27,835 nucleotides of DNA, taken from assembly GCA_913042885.1 (NCBI GenBank), contig CAJWLW010000033.1, forward strand, positions 1 through 27,835. The letters run 5' to 3'. The notes beneath the pieces are model-generated. The model saw nothing but the letters and a program-made list of their open reading frames with translations. It had not been told where the DNA came from and did no database searches. The stretch comes from an uncultured Lentisphaeria bacterium. Lineage in GTDB: Bacteria > Verrucomicrobiota > Lentisphaeria > JABSQK01 > CAJWLW01. A program made the position numbers and the translations under genes. Below are positions 15,025-22,774 of this stretch, one piece after another. Each line of letters opens with the position of its first letter. Within the stretch, counting starts at the first letter, position 1.

Positions 15025-15099
15025 CTATGGATACAGTATACATTCGTGGTGCAATGGACTATCTTGTGAGCTATGAAAGACCTGCGCATTGTCGAGCTT
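15025..15099 (+). repeat. Duplicated promoter/gene-start block, copy B
   Basis: The functional-looking counterpart of 7976-8050. It contains the promoter at 15037-15065, the ATG at 15073 and the first nine codons of the enolase-superfamily gene. A small palindrome ATACAGTAT (15031-15039) overlaps the -35; its core TAC-N-GTA is kept in copy A. Confidence 0.6.
15037..15065 (+). promoter_or_regulatory. Candidate promoter directly abutting the start codon at 15073
   Basis: TATACA (15037-15042) and TATCTT (15060-15065) are separated by 17 bases; each matches the sigma70 consensus at four of six positions. Only seven bases separate the -10 from the ATG, so transcription would begin at or next to the start codon, giving a leaderless mRNA. 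The palindrome at 15031-15039 overlaps the -35 and could be an operator. Confidence 0.45.
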
Positions 15100-16239
15100 G
15101 AATTCATACCGGTGAGCATCGCGTACACGCACCGCGAGGTAAGCAGCCAGGTGCGGCGTGACGGGGTCACGGATATCGTCGTCAAAGCTACGACCGCGGA
15201 CGGGCTGGTGGGCTGGGGTGAGAGCTGCAGCGGTGCCGACGTCACCTCTGTGGAAGCAGCGCTGCGTGCGATGTGCCCGTTCGTTGTAGACCGGAGCCCT
15301 TGGGAAAGTGAAGCGATTCGGGCCGAGCTCTGGTTGCGGGGGCTCTGGCAGTTTCGCAAACCGACTGCCGCCTTTGCCTATGCCGGAATCGATATGGCGT
15401 TGTGGGATATCTGCGGCAAAGCAACCGGCCAGCCACTCTGCAATCTACTTGGCGGCAGGGTGCGGTCGCAGGTCGAATACTTTTATTACCTCGCACGCGG
15501 TGATGCCGCCGAGCTGCAGGCTCAATGCGCTGCCGGTGTGGAAAGCGGGTACACTGTTTTCTACCTGAAGGTCGGGATCGATATCGAGGCCGAGCTGGAG
15601 ATGGTGCGCACGGTCCGCGAGGCCATCGGGCCGAGTCGTAAGCTGCGGCTCGACGCCAACGCCGCCTGGTCTGTGAACGAGGCGCTGCGCAACCTGACGA
15701 GACTGGACGAGTACACGATCGATTTCATCGAACAACCGGTGGCGCAAGACCCGGCAGCTTGCATGCAGGAAGTCCGGGCACGTTCCAATGTCGCGGTCGC
15801 TGCCAACGAAGGGATGTGGACGGTCGAGGATGCATACCGTAACATCACATCACGGGTGGCGGATGTTTTCTGCTTCAGCTCCTACTGGGTGGGGTCCCTG
15901 CTGCTTTTCCAAAGGCTCGCGCAGGCCGCCCACTTCGAGGGGTTGCAAGTGTGCAAGCACACGCACGGCGAGCTCGGACTCGCGGCTGCTGCCGGCCAGC
16001 ACCTTTGCCTGACGCTGCCCAACCTCATTGATGGCAATCAGCAAACCGCGCAGATGATGGAAGACGACATCCTCACCGAACGTCTGCCCATTGCCGATGG
16101 TCCGGCCTGGGGCCTTCCCGATGCACCGGGTCTCGGCGTGGACGTCGACCCCGATAAACTCGAGCGGTACCATGAGCAGTACCGTGAACACGGGCAATTT
16201 CTGCCGTATGACCCGAGTCTGATTGGATCCGAGATGTAG
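15073..16239 (+). CDS. Mandelate racemase/muconate lactonizing (enolase superfamily) protein
   Basis: 388 residues with capping domain and TIM barrel. Metal ligands are D194 (LRLDANAAW), E220 (DFIEQPV) and E246 (AANEGMW). K166 (FYLKVG) is the single Lys of the usual K-x-K motif, the first position being Y164. D264 follows, and the segment CKHTHGELGL (294-303) supplies two histidines (H296, H298) where mandelate racemase has its catalytic His. This makes it a third, distinct enolase-superfamily member in the window; it may be an epimerase, dehydratase or racemase of a carboxylic acid. The nitrilase-fold gene follows 125 bases later and the PhyH gene is divergent. No clear ribosome site; the promoter-like element abuts the ATG. 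Confidence 0.9.
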   Translation: MKDLRIVELEFIPVSIAYTHREVSSQVRRDGVTDIVVKATTADGLVGWGESCSGADVTSVEAALRAMCPFVVDRSPWESEAIRAELWLRGLWQFRKPTAAFAYAGIDMALWDICGKATGQPLCNLLGGRVRSQVEYFYYLARGDAAELQAQCAAGVESGYTVFYLKVGIDIEAELEMVRTVREAIGPSRKLRLDANAAWSVNEALRNLTRLDEYTIDFIEQPVAQDPAACMQEVRARSNVAVAANEGMWTVEDAYRNITSRVADVFCFSSYWVGSLLLFQRLAQAAHFEGLQVCKHTHGELGLAAAAGQHLCLTLPNLIDGNQQTAQMMEDDILTERLPIADGPAWGLPDAPGLGVDVDPDKLERYHEQYREHGQFLPYDPSLIGSEM

Positions 16240-16364
16240 CCCTTGCGGAAGAGCCGGGTCATACGTCAGCGAATGACCGGCCATATCCAATTGCCTTTTG
16301 CCCACTGTTGTAATCCCGGTTCATCGTACGGTGCCGCAAACCCAACCCAGGAGTATGATTCGCC

Positions 16365-17297
16365 ATGCAGGATACCAAAGTCACCGTTGCCTCGTTGAAG
16401 TCGATCATTCTCGATCCGCAGGAGAATCTGCAGCGCGTGCGCCAGGCCGTCGAGGTGGCCGAGCGCGACGGGGCACGCCTGCTGTTTCTTCCCGAGCTCA
16501 TGCTCTCCGGACATGGCGGCCATCCGAAGATGATCGAAAACGCCGAGCCCGTACCCGACGGTCCACTCAGCAGTGCCGTGCTCAAGATGTCCGAGGCCGC
16601 GGGCATTGCGATTTGCGTCGGCATAGCCGAGCTCGATCACGGCATCGTATACAACAGTCAGTTCGTCGTTGATCGTGGCGAGTATCTGGGGCTGCAGCGC
16701 AAGATCAATCTATCCAGCGACGAGTATTTGTGGTTTGGCAATGGCGAAACGTTGCCGGTTTTCGATCTTGGCGACCTGCGCTTTGGGATCATCATCTGCT
16801 ATGACAATTGCTTCCCTGAACTGGCTTTGTCCTGTGGCCTGCAGCATGTCGATCTCATTCTGGCACCGCACGCCGGGCGTGTCGGAGTCTGGCCCGATCC
16901 GATGAGTGCCGAGGAGAAGCAGCAGCAAATCCGTTCACAGCAGGCCGGTTGGCGCTTGTTACACGCCGCACGCGCCTGTGATCACAATCTTTTCGTGCTG
17001 CTTTGCAACGCCGTGGGTTCGTCCGTGCAAGGGTTGTCCGAGCTCGACGAGTACGGAGCTGTCGGCCCTGGCGGCCTGGATCCGCGGGCGGTCATTGCCA
17101 ACCATGTCGGCACCGTCATGGGCTTCGATCCTGATGGCGCGGCGATCCTCGAGACGCAGGTCGAAGACTTTGTGGATGAGATCGTCACCGTGGAACTGAC
17201 GGCGGCAAAGCGCCACGTGAACCACCAGCCCAGCCGCAATCGCCGAAGCAGTGGAATGCTGGAGCTGCTGGCCGAAGCCTCGGCGCTGGGCAGCTGA
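16365..17297 (+). CDS. Carbon-nitrogen hydrolase (nitrilase superfamily) protein
   Basis: 310 residues in the nitrilase alpha-beta-beta-alpha fold. The catalytic triad is complete: E44 (LPELMLSG), K113 (QRKINLS) and C145 (IICYDNCFPE). Family members hydrolyse amides, carbamoyl amides or nitriles. The FPELML and CYDNCFPE contexts are of the amidase type (N-carbamoylputrescine amidase or omega-amidase-like) rather than true nitrilases. AGGAG lies 11 bases before the ATG. The TatD gene starts 27 bases after its stop, so the two are probably co-transcribed. It has no close functional partner nearby, so the substrate is open. Confidence 0.9.
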   Translation: MQDTKVTVASLKSIILDPQENLQRVRQAVEVAERDGARLLFLPELMLSGHGGHPKMIENAEPVPDGPLSSAVLKMSEAAGIAICVGIAELDHGIVYNSQFVVDRGEYLGLQRKINLSSDEYLWFGNGETLPVFDLGDLRFGIIICYDNCFPELALSCGLQHVDLILAPHAGRVGVWPDPMSAEEKQQQIRSQQAGWRLLHAARACDHNLFVLLCNAVGSSVQGLSELDEYGAVGPGGLDPRAVIANHVGTVMGFDPDGAAILETQVEDFVDEIVTVELTAAKRHVNHQPSRNRRSSGMLELLAEASALGS

Positions 17298-17324
17298 ACG
17301 TTGAACGCCGAACATCCTGCATAG

Positions 17325-18077
17325 ATGAAGCCCGAATGGAAAACGATCCTGCCGCTGCTGCATGATACGCATTGCCATGTCAACCTGTACCCGGATCCGG
17401 ACGGGGTGCGTGAGCAGATTGCGATCGACTGCATGCAGGTTGTACACGTCACGACGTCGCCGGCTGAGTACGCCGAGTGCGCCGCGGCAAAGGGGGCGAC
17501 TGTTGAGCTGGCACCGGGCCTGATCCCGCAGGACATCGGCGAGCTGGCGCCGCAGCTCGATCATTTCTGCGAACTCATCGCCGCGGCACGGTTCGTCGGC
17601 GAAGTGGGTCTGGACTATGTCACCGAAGATGAGGGCGAACGCCAAATGCAGCGTCGCGTTTTCGAGCGCATCCTGCGATGCTGCGAGGATTGCGGGGATC
17701 GCATCCTGACGATCCACTCGAGGCGCGCTGCCGCCGACGTGATCACCATGTTGGACGGCTTTGGCGGTACGCCGATTCTTCACTGGTTCAGCGGTACGCA
17801 AGAGCAGGTGCACGAGGCGCCGGAGAATGTGTACTTTTCGATCAATACCGCGATGATCGTGTCCCGTCGCGGCCGCAATCTGATCATGGCGATGCCGCGC
17901 GATCGGCTGTTGCTCGAGACCGACGGGCCCTTTGTCCGGATCGACGAACGACCTGCACGCCCGCACGACCTCTGTCTGGTCGTCGAGTTTTTCGCGCGCG
18001 AGTGGAGCTGCAGCGAAATGGCGGCGGCGGAGCAATTGTCCGCGAATTTTGCCGGCTTACAGGGTGCCGGCGCCTGA
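17325..18077 (+). CDS. TatD family metal-dependent nuclease, QatD-like
   Basis: 250 residues. The TatD metal site is complete: H16 and H18 (DTHCHV), E93 (VGEVGLD), H131 (TIHSRRA), H153 (LHWFSGT) and D200 (LLLETDGPF). The N-terminal phrase CHVNLYPDP, VTTSP at 42-46 and IHSRRA/ILHWFSGT resemble QatD, the TatD-type component of the Qat anti-phage system, more than housekeeping TatD. No QatA ATPase, QatB or QueC-like QatC gene is next to it: the neighbours are a nitrilase-fold gene and a HAD gene. It is therefore either an orphan member of that sub-branch or an ordinary DNase. No clear ribosome site before the ATG; likely translated from the nitrilase operon. Confidence 0.85.
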   Translation: MKPEWKTILPLLHDTHCHVNLYPDPDGVREQIAIDCMQVVHVTTSPAEYAECAAAKGATVELAPGLIPQDIGELAPQLDHFCELIAAARFVGEVGLDYVTEDEGERQMQRRVFERILRCCEDCGDRILTIHSRRAAADVITMLDGFGGTPILHWFSGTQEQVHEAPENVYFSINTAMIVSRRGRNLIMAMPRDRLLLETDGPFVRIDERPARPHDLCLVVEFFAREWSCSEMAAAEQLSANFAGLQGAGA

Positions 18078-18170
18078 GGTTGGGGCATTGGAGAACTTTT
18101 TGATGTATTGCCATGCAGCGGTAATCCACGTGTGTGTGGTGCCGGCCCACAGCTTTTCCCACTTTTTCCT

Positions 18171-18824
18171 TCAATCGTCGTCAAGTGCCAGCCATTTCGC
18201 CACCGCTTCCAGTGAATCGAGCAGCGTTGCGTTGCATTCGGCCAGGCGGTGGGATGCCTGGTGGCCGCCCGGGACGAGTGCACATGGAATACCCAGGGCG
18301 GTGGCTACTTCACTGTCGTGGTCGGTGTCGCCGATAAGCGCGATACGGTCGAGCGGACAATTGATCTGCTCGATCAACCGACGGCCGATATCCAGTTTGC
18401 TGACCGCGTAATGGGTGTCGAGTCCGACGATATGCTGCATGCGCGTTGCGATTCCGAATGTCCTGGTTACCTCCAGCAGGGCGTCCTGCTGATACATCGA
18501 CAGGATCGACTGCCCGCAACCGGCTGCGGCGACGCGATCGAGGATTTCCAGAACATGATGGTGCAGGTGGCACTCCGCACGATGCCGTTCATAGTCGTCG
18601 ATGAACTCCTGGGCGACGTCCTCGAAAATTTCGTCGCCGAATTCGAAACCCAGGCGGTGGTAGTAGTCCCTTATCGGAAAGCCGAAGGCCTCCTGATACT
18701 CAGAGTGGGTTACAATCGGCAGATGCCTCTGAGACAACTGCCGATTGATTACCTGGAGACACAGCCAGGCGTCATCGAGCAGCGTTCCGTTCCAGTCCCA
18801 GATTACGTGTGTGAACCTGCTCAC
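18171..18824 (-). CDS. HAD family hydrolase, phosphatase type
   Basis: 217 residues with the phosphoglycolate-phosphatase-like cap. Motif I is VIWDWNGTLLDD with nucleophile D10; position +2, normally the general acid Asp, is N12. This DWNGT version is common in one HAD sub-branch. Motif II is S109 (ILSMYQQ), motif III K143 (SKLDIGRRL) and motif IV GDTDHD (D166, D170). The start is GTG at 18824, with GGGA six bases upstream. It converges with the TatD gene and diverges from metK (160 bases). Likely a small-molecule phosphatase in the cytoplasm; substrate unknown. The +2 Asn may lower phosphatase turnover. Confidence 0.88.
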   Translation of the reverse strand: MSRFTHVIWDWNGTLLDDAWLCLQVINRQLSQRHLPIVTHSEYQEAFGFPIRDYYHRLGFEFGDEIFEDVAQEFIDDYERHRAECHLHHHVLEILDRVAAAGCGQSILSMYQQDALLEVTRTFGIATRMQHIVGLDTHYAVSKLDIGRRLIEQINCPLDRIALIGDTDHDSEVATALGIPCALVPGGHQASHRLAECNATLLDSLEAVAKWLALDDD

Positions 18825-18877
18825 AGGTGTTCCCGGAGTTTACAGTTTGGCGATATTCGGAGAGAGGTCCGACCGTC

Positions 18878-18905
18878 TTGCAGCAGTACTGCACAACACT
18901 ATATT
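18878..18905 (+). promoter_or_regulatory. metK: Candidate metK promoter with palindrome in the spacer
   Basis: TTGCAG (18878-18883) and TATATT (18900-18905, five of six consensus matches) are separated by 16 bases. A perfect 10-base palindrome, GCAGTACTGC (18883-18892), sits at the -35/spacer boundary and could bind a repressor. I found no SAM or SAH riboswitch fold in the roughly 75-base leader by eye. Confidence 0.4.
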
Positions 18906-18984
18906 AACTGTTTGTCCCAGTGCCATAGAAACAAGCTGTTTCGTCGCCGAATTATCATCCAGCCCCAGATGTTGAGAGATTTGC

Positions 18985-20181
18985 ATGAGCAAGATAAAGG
19001 TTGCCCACGTTTTTACTTCTGAATCCGTCTCGGAAGGCCATCCCGACAAGGTTTGCGATCAAATATCCGACAGTATTCTCGATGCCTGTCTGAATCAGGA
19101 CCCCGAAAGTCGTGTCGCCTGTGAAACGCTGGTGAGCACCGATCTGATCGTGATGGCCGGCGAGTTGACGACGCAGGCGCAAGTCGACTACGAAAAAGTC
19201 GCCCGCCAGGTTGTCGCAGAGATCGGTTATACCGACAGCAGTATTGATTTTTCGGCCACCGGCTGCAAGGTTTGGGAACACCTGCACACGCAGTCGCCGG
19301 ATATATCTCAGGGCGTGACCGAAGGGGCTGGCCTGCATTCCGAGCAGGGCGCCGGTGACCAGGGCATGATGTTCGGCTACGCCACGAACGAAACGGCTGA
19401 GTTGATGCCGGCACCGATTCTCTACTCGCACAAGATGCTCGAGCGCTTTGCCGACCTGCGCAAAAACGATGCAGCCAACTTCGCCTTCCTGCGGCCCGAC
19501 TCGAAGTCACAGGTATCGATCCGCTATGAACACGGCAGCCCGGTATCTGTCGAGACGATCGTCTTGTCGCACCAGCACACGGAAGATATGGAACCCCAAG
19601 TCCTGGAAGAGTTGACCCGTCGCGTGGTTTCCGAAGTGATTCCCGCCGAGCTGCTCCACGGCCACGAGCAATACCATGTCAACCCGACCGGACGCTTCGT
19701 CACCGGCGGGCCGCACGGCGACTCCGGATTGACCGGCCGCAAAATTATTGTCGATACGTACGGCGGCGTCGGTGCACATGGCGGCGGCGCGTTTTCCGGT
19801 AAGGACCCGTCGAAGGTCGACCGTTCTGCCGCCTACATGAGCCGCTACATCGCCAAGAACATCGTCGCCGCGGAGCTCGCCGAGAAGTGTGAAGTGCAGG
19901 TCTCCTACGCCATCGGAATAGCGCAGCCGCTCAGCATCAACGTCGACACCTACGGCACCGGTAAAATAGACGACGAAAAGTTGCAGGGCATTCTGGAAAG
20001 GGGCGACATTTTCGACATGCGCCCGGCAGAGATCATCAAGACGCTCGACCTCAAGAACCCGCAGCGCGGCGGTTGGAGCTACTCCCAGACGGCAGCATAC
20101 GGCCACTTCGGCCGCGACATCTTCCCCTGGGAAAAAACCGATCGGATCGATGCTCTGACGGCCGCTGCCGAAGGCGTCTGA
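18985..20181 (+). CDS. metK: S-adenosylmethionine synthetase (methionine adenosyltransferase)
   Basis: 398 residues, slightly longer than the usual ~385. It makes S-adenosylmethionine from methionine and ATP, releasing phosphate and diphosphate. Signature motifs are present: GHPDK (18-22), [12 protein letters not shown] (122-133), the P-loop-like segment from [10 protein letters not shown] (266-275) to RSAAYM, and the first-strand [11 protein letters not shown]. The ATG has GAGAG six bases upstream. It is the first gene of metK, adenosine kinase-like, ahcY, which together make and recycle SAM. The call is certain. Confidence 0.98.
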   Translation: MSKIKVAHVFTSESVSEGHPDKVCDQISDSILDACLNQDPESRVACETLVSTDLIVMAGELTTQAQVDYEKVARQVVAEIGYTDSSIDFSATGCKVWEHLHTQSPDISQGVTEGAGLHSEQGAGDQGMMFGYATNETAELMPAPILYSHKMLERFADLRKNDAANFAFLRPDSKSQVSIRYEHGSPVSVETIVLSHQHTEDMEPQVLEELTRRVVSEVIPAELLHGHEQYHVNPTGRFVTGGPHGDSGLTGRKIIVDTYGGVGAHGGGAFSGKDPSKVDRSAAYMSRYIAKNIVAAELAEKCEVQVSYAIGIAQPLSINVDTYGTGKIDDEKLQGILERGDIFDMRPAEIIKTLDLKNPQRGGWSYSQTAAYGHFGRDIFPWEKTDRIDALTAAAEGV

Positions 20182-20214
20182 CGCTGCCACTCCCACTGCT
20201 CGAAGATACCCTGG

Positions 20215-21252
20215 ATGCCGACAATGATGCCCGAACTGAAACACGCTTTTTTCCCGCGCCCGGCGGATAGCCCGCGACCCCGGCAGGTCATCGGCGTCGG
20301 GTCGCTGGTTGTCGATCTGATCGCCGAAGTCGACGACGCCTTCATCGACGACATCGGTCGCCAGAAAGGTGGCATGGAGCTTGTCGACGCCGCGACACTC
20401 GACGACATCCTGGCGCGCGTGCCGCAGTCGCCGACGATCGCGCCTGGCGGCTCGGCTGCCAACACGATTCATGGCCTGGCACGCCTTGGCGTCAGCACCG
20501 CCTTCCTCGGCAAGCTCGGCATCGATGACAACGGCAAGTTTTATTCCGACGCCTTTGACAGTGCCGGTGTGGATACCAGTCGTTTTCGCCGCACCGGTGA
20601 TTTGCCGACCGGTCGTTGCCTGTCGCTGGTGACGCCGGATTCCGAGCGGACACTGTGTACCGACCTTGGCGCCTCCGGTGCGCTGGTTCCGGCGGAAGTC
20701 AGTGCCGATGATTTTCGCGACTGCGACTATGTGCATATCGAGGGGTACCTGCTGTTCAATCGTGATCTTGCCCTGGCGGTCCTGCGCGCGTCGAAGGAAG
20801 CAGGCGCCGTCGTTGGTCTTGATCTGGCTTCGTTTGAAGTGGTCGGCGCCAATGCCGACGTACTCGAGGACCTGCTGCGCGACTATGTCGATGTGGTTTA
20901 CGCCAACGAAGACGAGGCCGAAGCGTTTTGTGGTGTCCGCAATCCGGGCGAGTGCCTGGGCGGACTGGCGCAGCATTGCGATGTGGCGGTTCTGAAACTC
21001 GGTGCCGACGGTGCCCGCATCCAGGCGGACGGCGATGTCACGATCGTCTCGGCACAACCGGCTGTTGCCGTGGACACGACCGGTGCCGGCGATCTCTGGG
21101 CTGCCGGTTTTCTGTACGGCTGCATGCAGGGTATGGACGCGAGCGAAGCGGGCCGCTGCGGCGCTGTGACCGGCAGCGAAGTTGTCCAGGTGCTCGGTGC
21201 GGTGCTCGGTGACGAAGTGTGGCAGCAGATTCAATCAACCATTCAAGAATAA
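20215..21252 (+). CDS. PfkB family carbohydrate/nucleoside kinase, probable adenosine kinase
   Basis: 345 residues, ribokinase/PfkB fold. GGSAANT (78-84) is the N-terminal PfkB signature. DTTGAGDLWAAGFL (287-300) is the C-terminal anion-hole signature with catalytic base D293. VGSLVVDLIAEVDD near the N-terminus is typical of bacterial adenosine-kinase-like members. The location between metK and ahcY supports adenosine as substrate: AhcY splits S-adenosylhomocysteine into homocysteine and adenosine, and phosphorylating adenosine pulls that equilibrium forward. The N-terminus has three close ATG codons (20215, 20224, 20227) and no clear ribosome site, so the start is uncertain by a few codons. 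Only 33 bases separate it from metK. Confidence 0.88.
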   Translation: MPTMMPELKHAFFPRPADSPRPRQVIGVGSLVVDLIAEVDDAFIDDIGRQKGGMELVDAATLDDILARVPQSPTIAPGGSAANTIHGLARLGVSTAFLGKLGIDDNGKFYSDAFDSAGVDTSRFRRTGDLPTGRCLSLVTPDSERTLCTDLGASGALVPAEVSADDFRDCDYVHIEGYLLFNRDLALAVLRASKEAGAVVGLDLASFEVVGANADVLEDLLRDYVDVVYANEDEAEAFCGVRNPGECLGGLAQHCDVAVLKLGADGARIQADGDVTIVSAQPAVAVDTTGAGDLWAAGFLYGCMQGMDASEAGRCGAVTGSEVVQVLGAVLGDEVWQQIQSTIQE

Positions 21253-21309
21253 GTGACAAACGGAGCTGACATGAGAGACGTGGTGACGCTGGAAAAGGAG
21301 ACGGAGGAC

Positions 21310-22716
21310 ATGCCGAAGATCGCGAACTACAAAGTTGCCGACATAAATCTGGCTGAGTTCGGCCGCAAGGAACTCGACATCGCCGAACACGAGATGCCCG
21401 GGTTGGTGGCGACGCGGCGCAAGTACGGGCCGGAGAAGCCGCTGCAGGGTGTACGCATCACCGGCAGCTTGCACATGACGATCCAGACCGCGGTGCTGAT
21501 CGAGACGCTGGTCGAACTCGGTGCCGACGTGCGCTGGGCGTCCTGTAACATTTTTTCGACGCAGGACCATGCTGCTGCGGCTATCGCTGCTGCCGGTGTC
21601 CCGGTGTTTGCGTGGAAGGGCGAGAGCCTCGAGGAATACTGGTGGTGTACCAGGCAGGCACTGGCATTCCCGGATGGCAAGGGACCGCAGCTCATCGTCG
21701 ATGATGGTGGCGATGCAACGTTGATGATTCACCGCGGATACGCGGCGGAGAACGACGCTTCAGTCCTCGATGAACCGACCGATAATGCCGAGTTGCAGAT
21801 CATCAACGGTGTGTTGAAGAAGATGCTGGCGGAGAACTCGGGTTACTGGCACGACATGGTCAGTGAGATCCGCGGCGTTTCCGAAGAAACGACAACCGGC
21901 GTGCATCGCTTGTACCAGATGATGGAGCGCGGCGAACTGCTGTTCCCGGCCATCAACGTCAACGACTCGGTCACCAAATCGAAGTTCGATAATCTCTATG
22001 GCTGCCGGGAATCGCTGGTCGACGGTATCAAGCGGGCCACCGACGTCATGATCGCCGGCAAGGTCGCGGTCGTCTGCGGCTTTGGCGATGTCGGCAAGGG
22101 CTGCGCCCAGGCGCTGCAAGGTCTTGGCTGCCGCATCATCGTCAACGAGATCGATCCGATCTGCGCGCTGCAGGCCGCGATGGCCGGCTATCAGGTGATG
22201 CCGATCGAGGACGCCCTGCCGGTTGGTGACATCTACGTCACGACCACCGGCAATTCCGACATCATCACGGCTGACCACATGGCGCACATGCGCAACCAGG
22301 CGATCGTCTGCAATATCGGCCATTTCGACAACGAAATTCAGGTCGAGGCCCTGCACAAATGGCCAGGCGTCGAGAAGCTCAACATCAAGCCGCAAGTCGA
22401 CAAATTCACGTTTCCTGACGGGCACGAGATTTATCTGCTGGCCGAAGGGCGTCTGGTCAATCTCGGCTGCGCTACCGGGCATCCGAGCTTCGTGATGAGC
22501 AACTCGTTCACCAACCAGGTCCTGGCGCAGATCGATCTGTGGCAGAACGACTGGGAGATCGGTGTGTATACCCTGTCGAAGAAGCTGGACGAGGAAGTCG
22601 CGCGTCTGCATCTCGAGCGCATTGGTGTCAAGCTGTCGAAGCTCACCCAGGCGCAGGCGGATTATATCGGCGTGCCCGTCGATGGCCCGTACAAGCCGGA
22701 TTATTACCGGTATTGA
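21310..22716 (+). CDS. ahcY: Adenosylhomocysteinase (S-adenosylhomocysteine hydrolase)
   Basis: 468 residues. It reversibly hydrolyses S-adenosylhomocysteine to homocysteine and adenosine using tightly bound NAD. Visible motifs: SLHMT (H55), the catalytic Asp in IVDDGGD (about D132), [11 protein letters not shown] (E193), [13 protein letters not shown] (K223, D227), the NAD loop GFGDVGKG (257-264) and a C-terminal KPDYYRY (commonly KPDHYRY). I chose ATG 21310, which has AAGGAG nine bases upstream (21295-21300) and matches the usual N-terminus. ATG 21271 with GGAG five bases upstream is an in-frame alternative. Third gene of the SAM-cycle cluster; it converges with uvrC. Confidence 0.98.
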   Translation: MPKIANYKVADINLAEFGRKELDIAEHEMPGLVATRRKYGPEKPLQGVRITGSLHMTIQTAVLIETLVELGADVRWASCNIFSTQDHAAAAIAAAGVPVFAWKGESLEEYWWCTRQALAFPDGKGPQLIVDDGGDATLMIHRGYAAENDASVLDEPTDNAELQIINGVLKKMLAENSGYWHDMVSEIRGVSEETTTGVHRLYQMMERGELLFPAINVNDSVTKSKFDNLYGCRESLVDGIKRATDVMIAGKVAVVCGFGDVGKGCAQALQGLGCRIIVNEIDPICALQAAMAGYQVMPIEDALPVGDIYVTTTGNSDIITADHMAHMRNQAIVCNIGHFDNEIQVEALHKWPGVEKLNIKPQVDKFTFPDGHEIYLLAEGRLVNLGCATGHPSFVMSNSFTNQVLAQIDLWQNDWEIGVYTLSKKLDEEVARLHLERIGVKLSKLTQAQADYIGVPVDGPYKPDYYRY

Positions 22717-22774
22717 TCGGCGCGCTTGGGCGAGGGACGAGAAAGGCCGCAGGCCACGAATGCCACCGGTACCC

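Noticed and set aside
17325..18824. A complete anti-phage defence island around the QatD-like gene
   Set aside because: The adjacent HAD and nitrilase-fold genes are ordinary metabolic families and no ATPase, QueC-like or other defence gene is present.
18825..18984. SAM or SAH riboswitch upstream of metK
   Set aside because: The 160-base gap lacks a recognisable SAM-I, SAM-II or SAH fold by eye; only a promoter and a short palindrome are seen.
19507..21234. Open frame of 575 codons on the minus strand
   Set aside because: It is antisense to metK and the PfkB kinase, both of which carry full family signatures.
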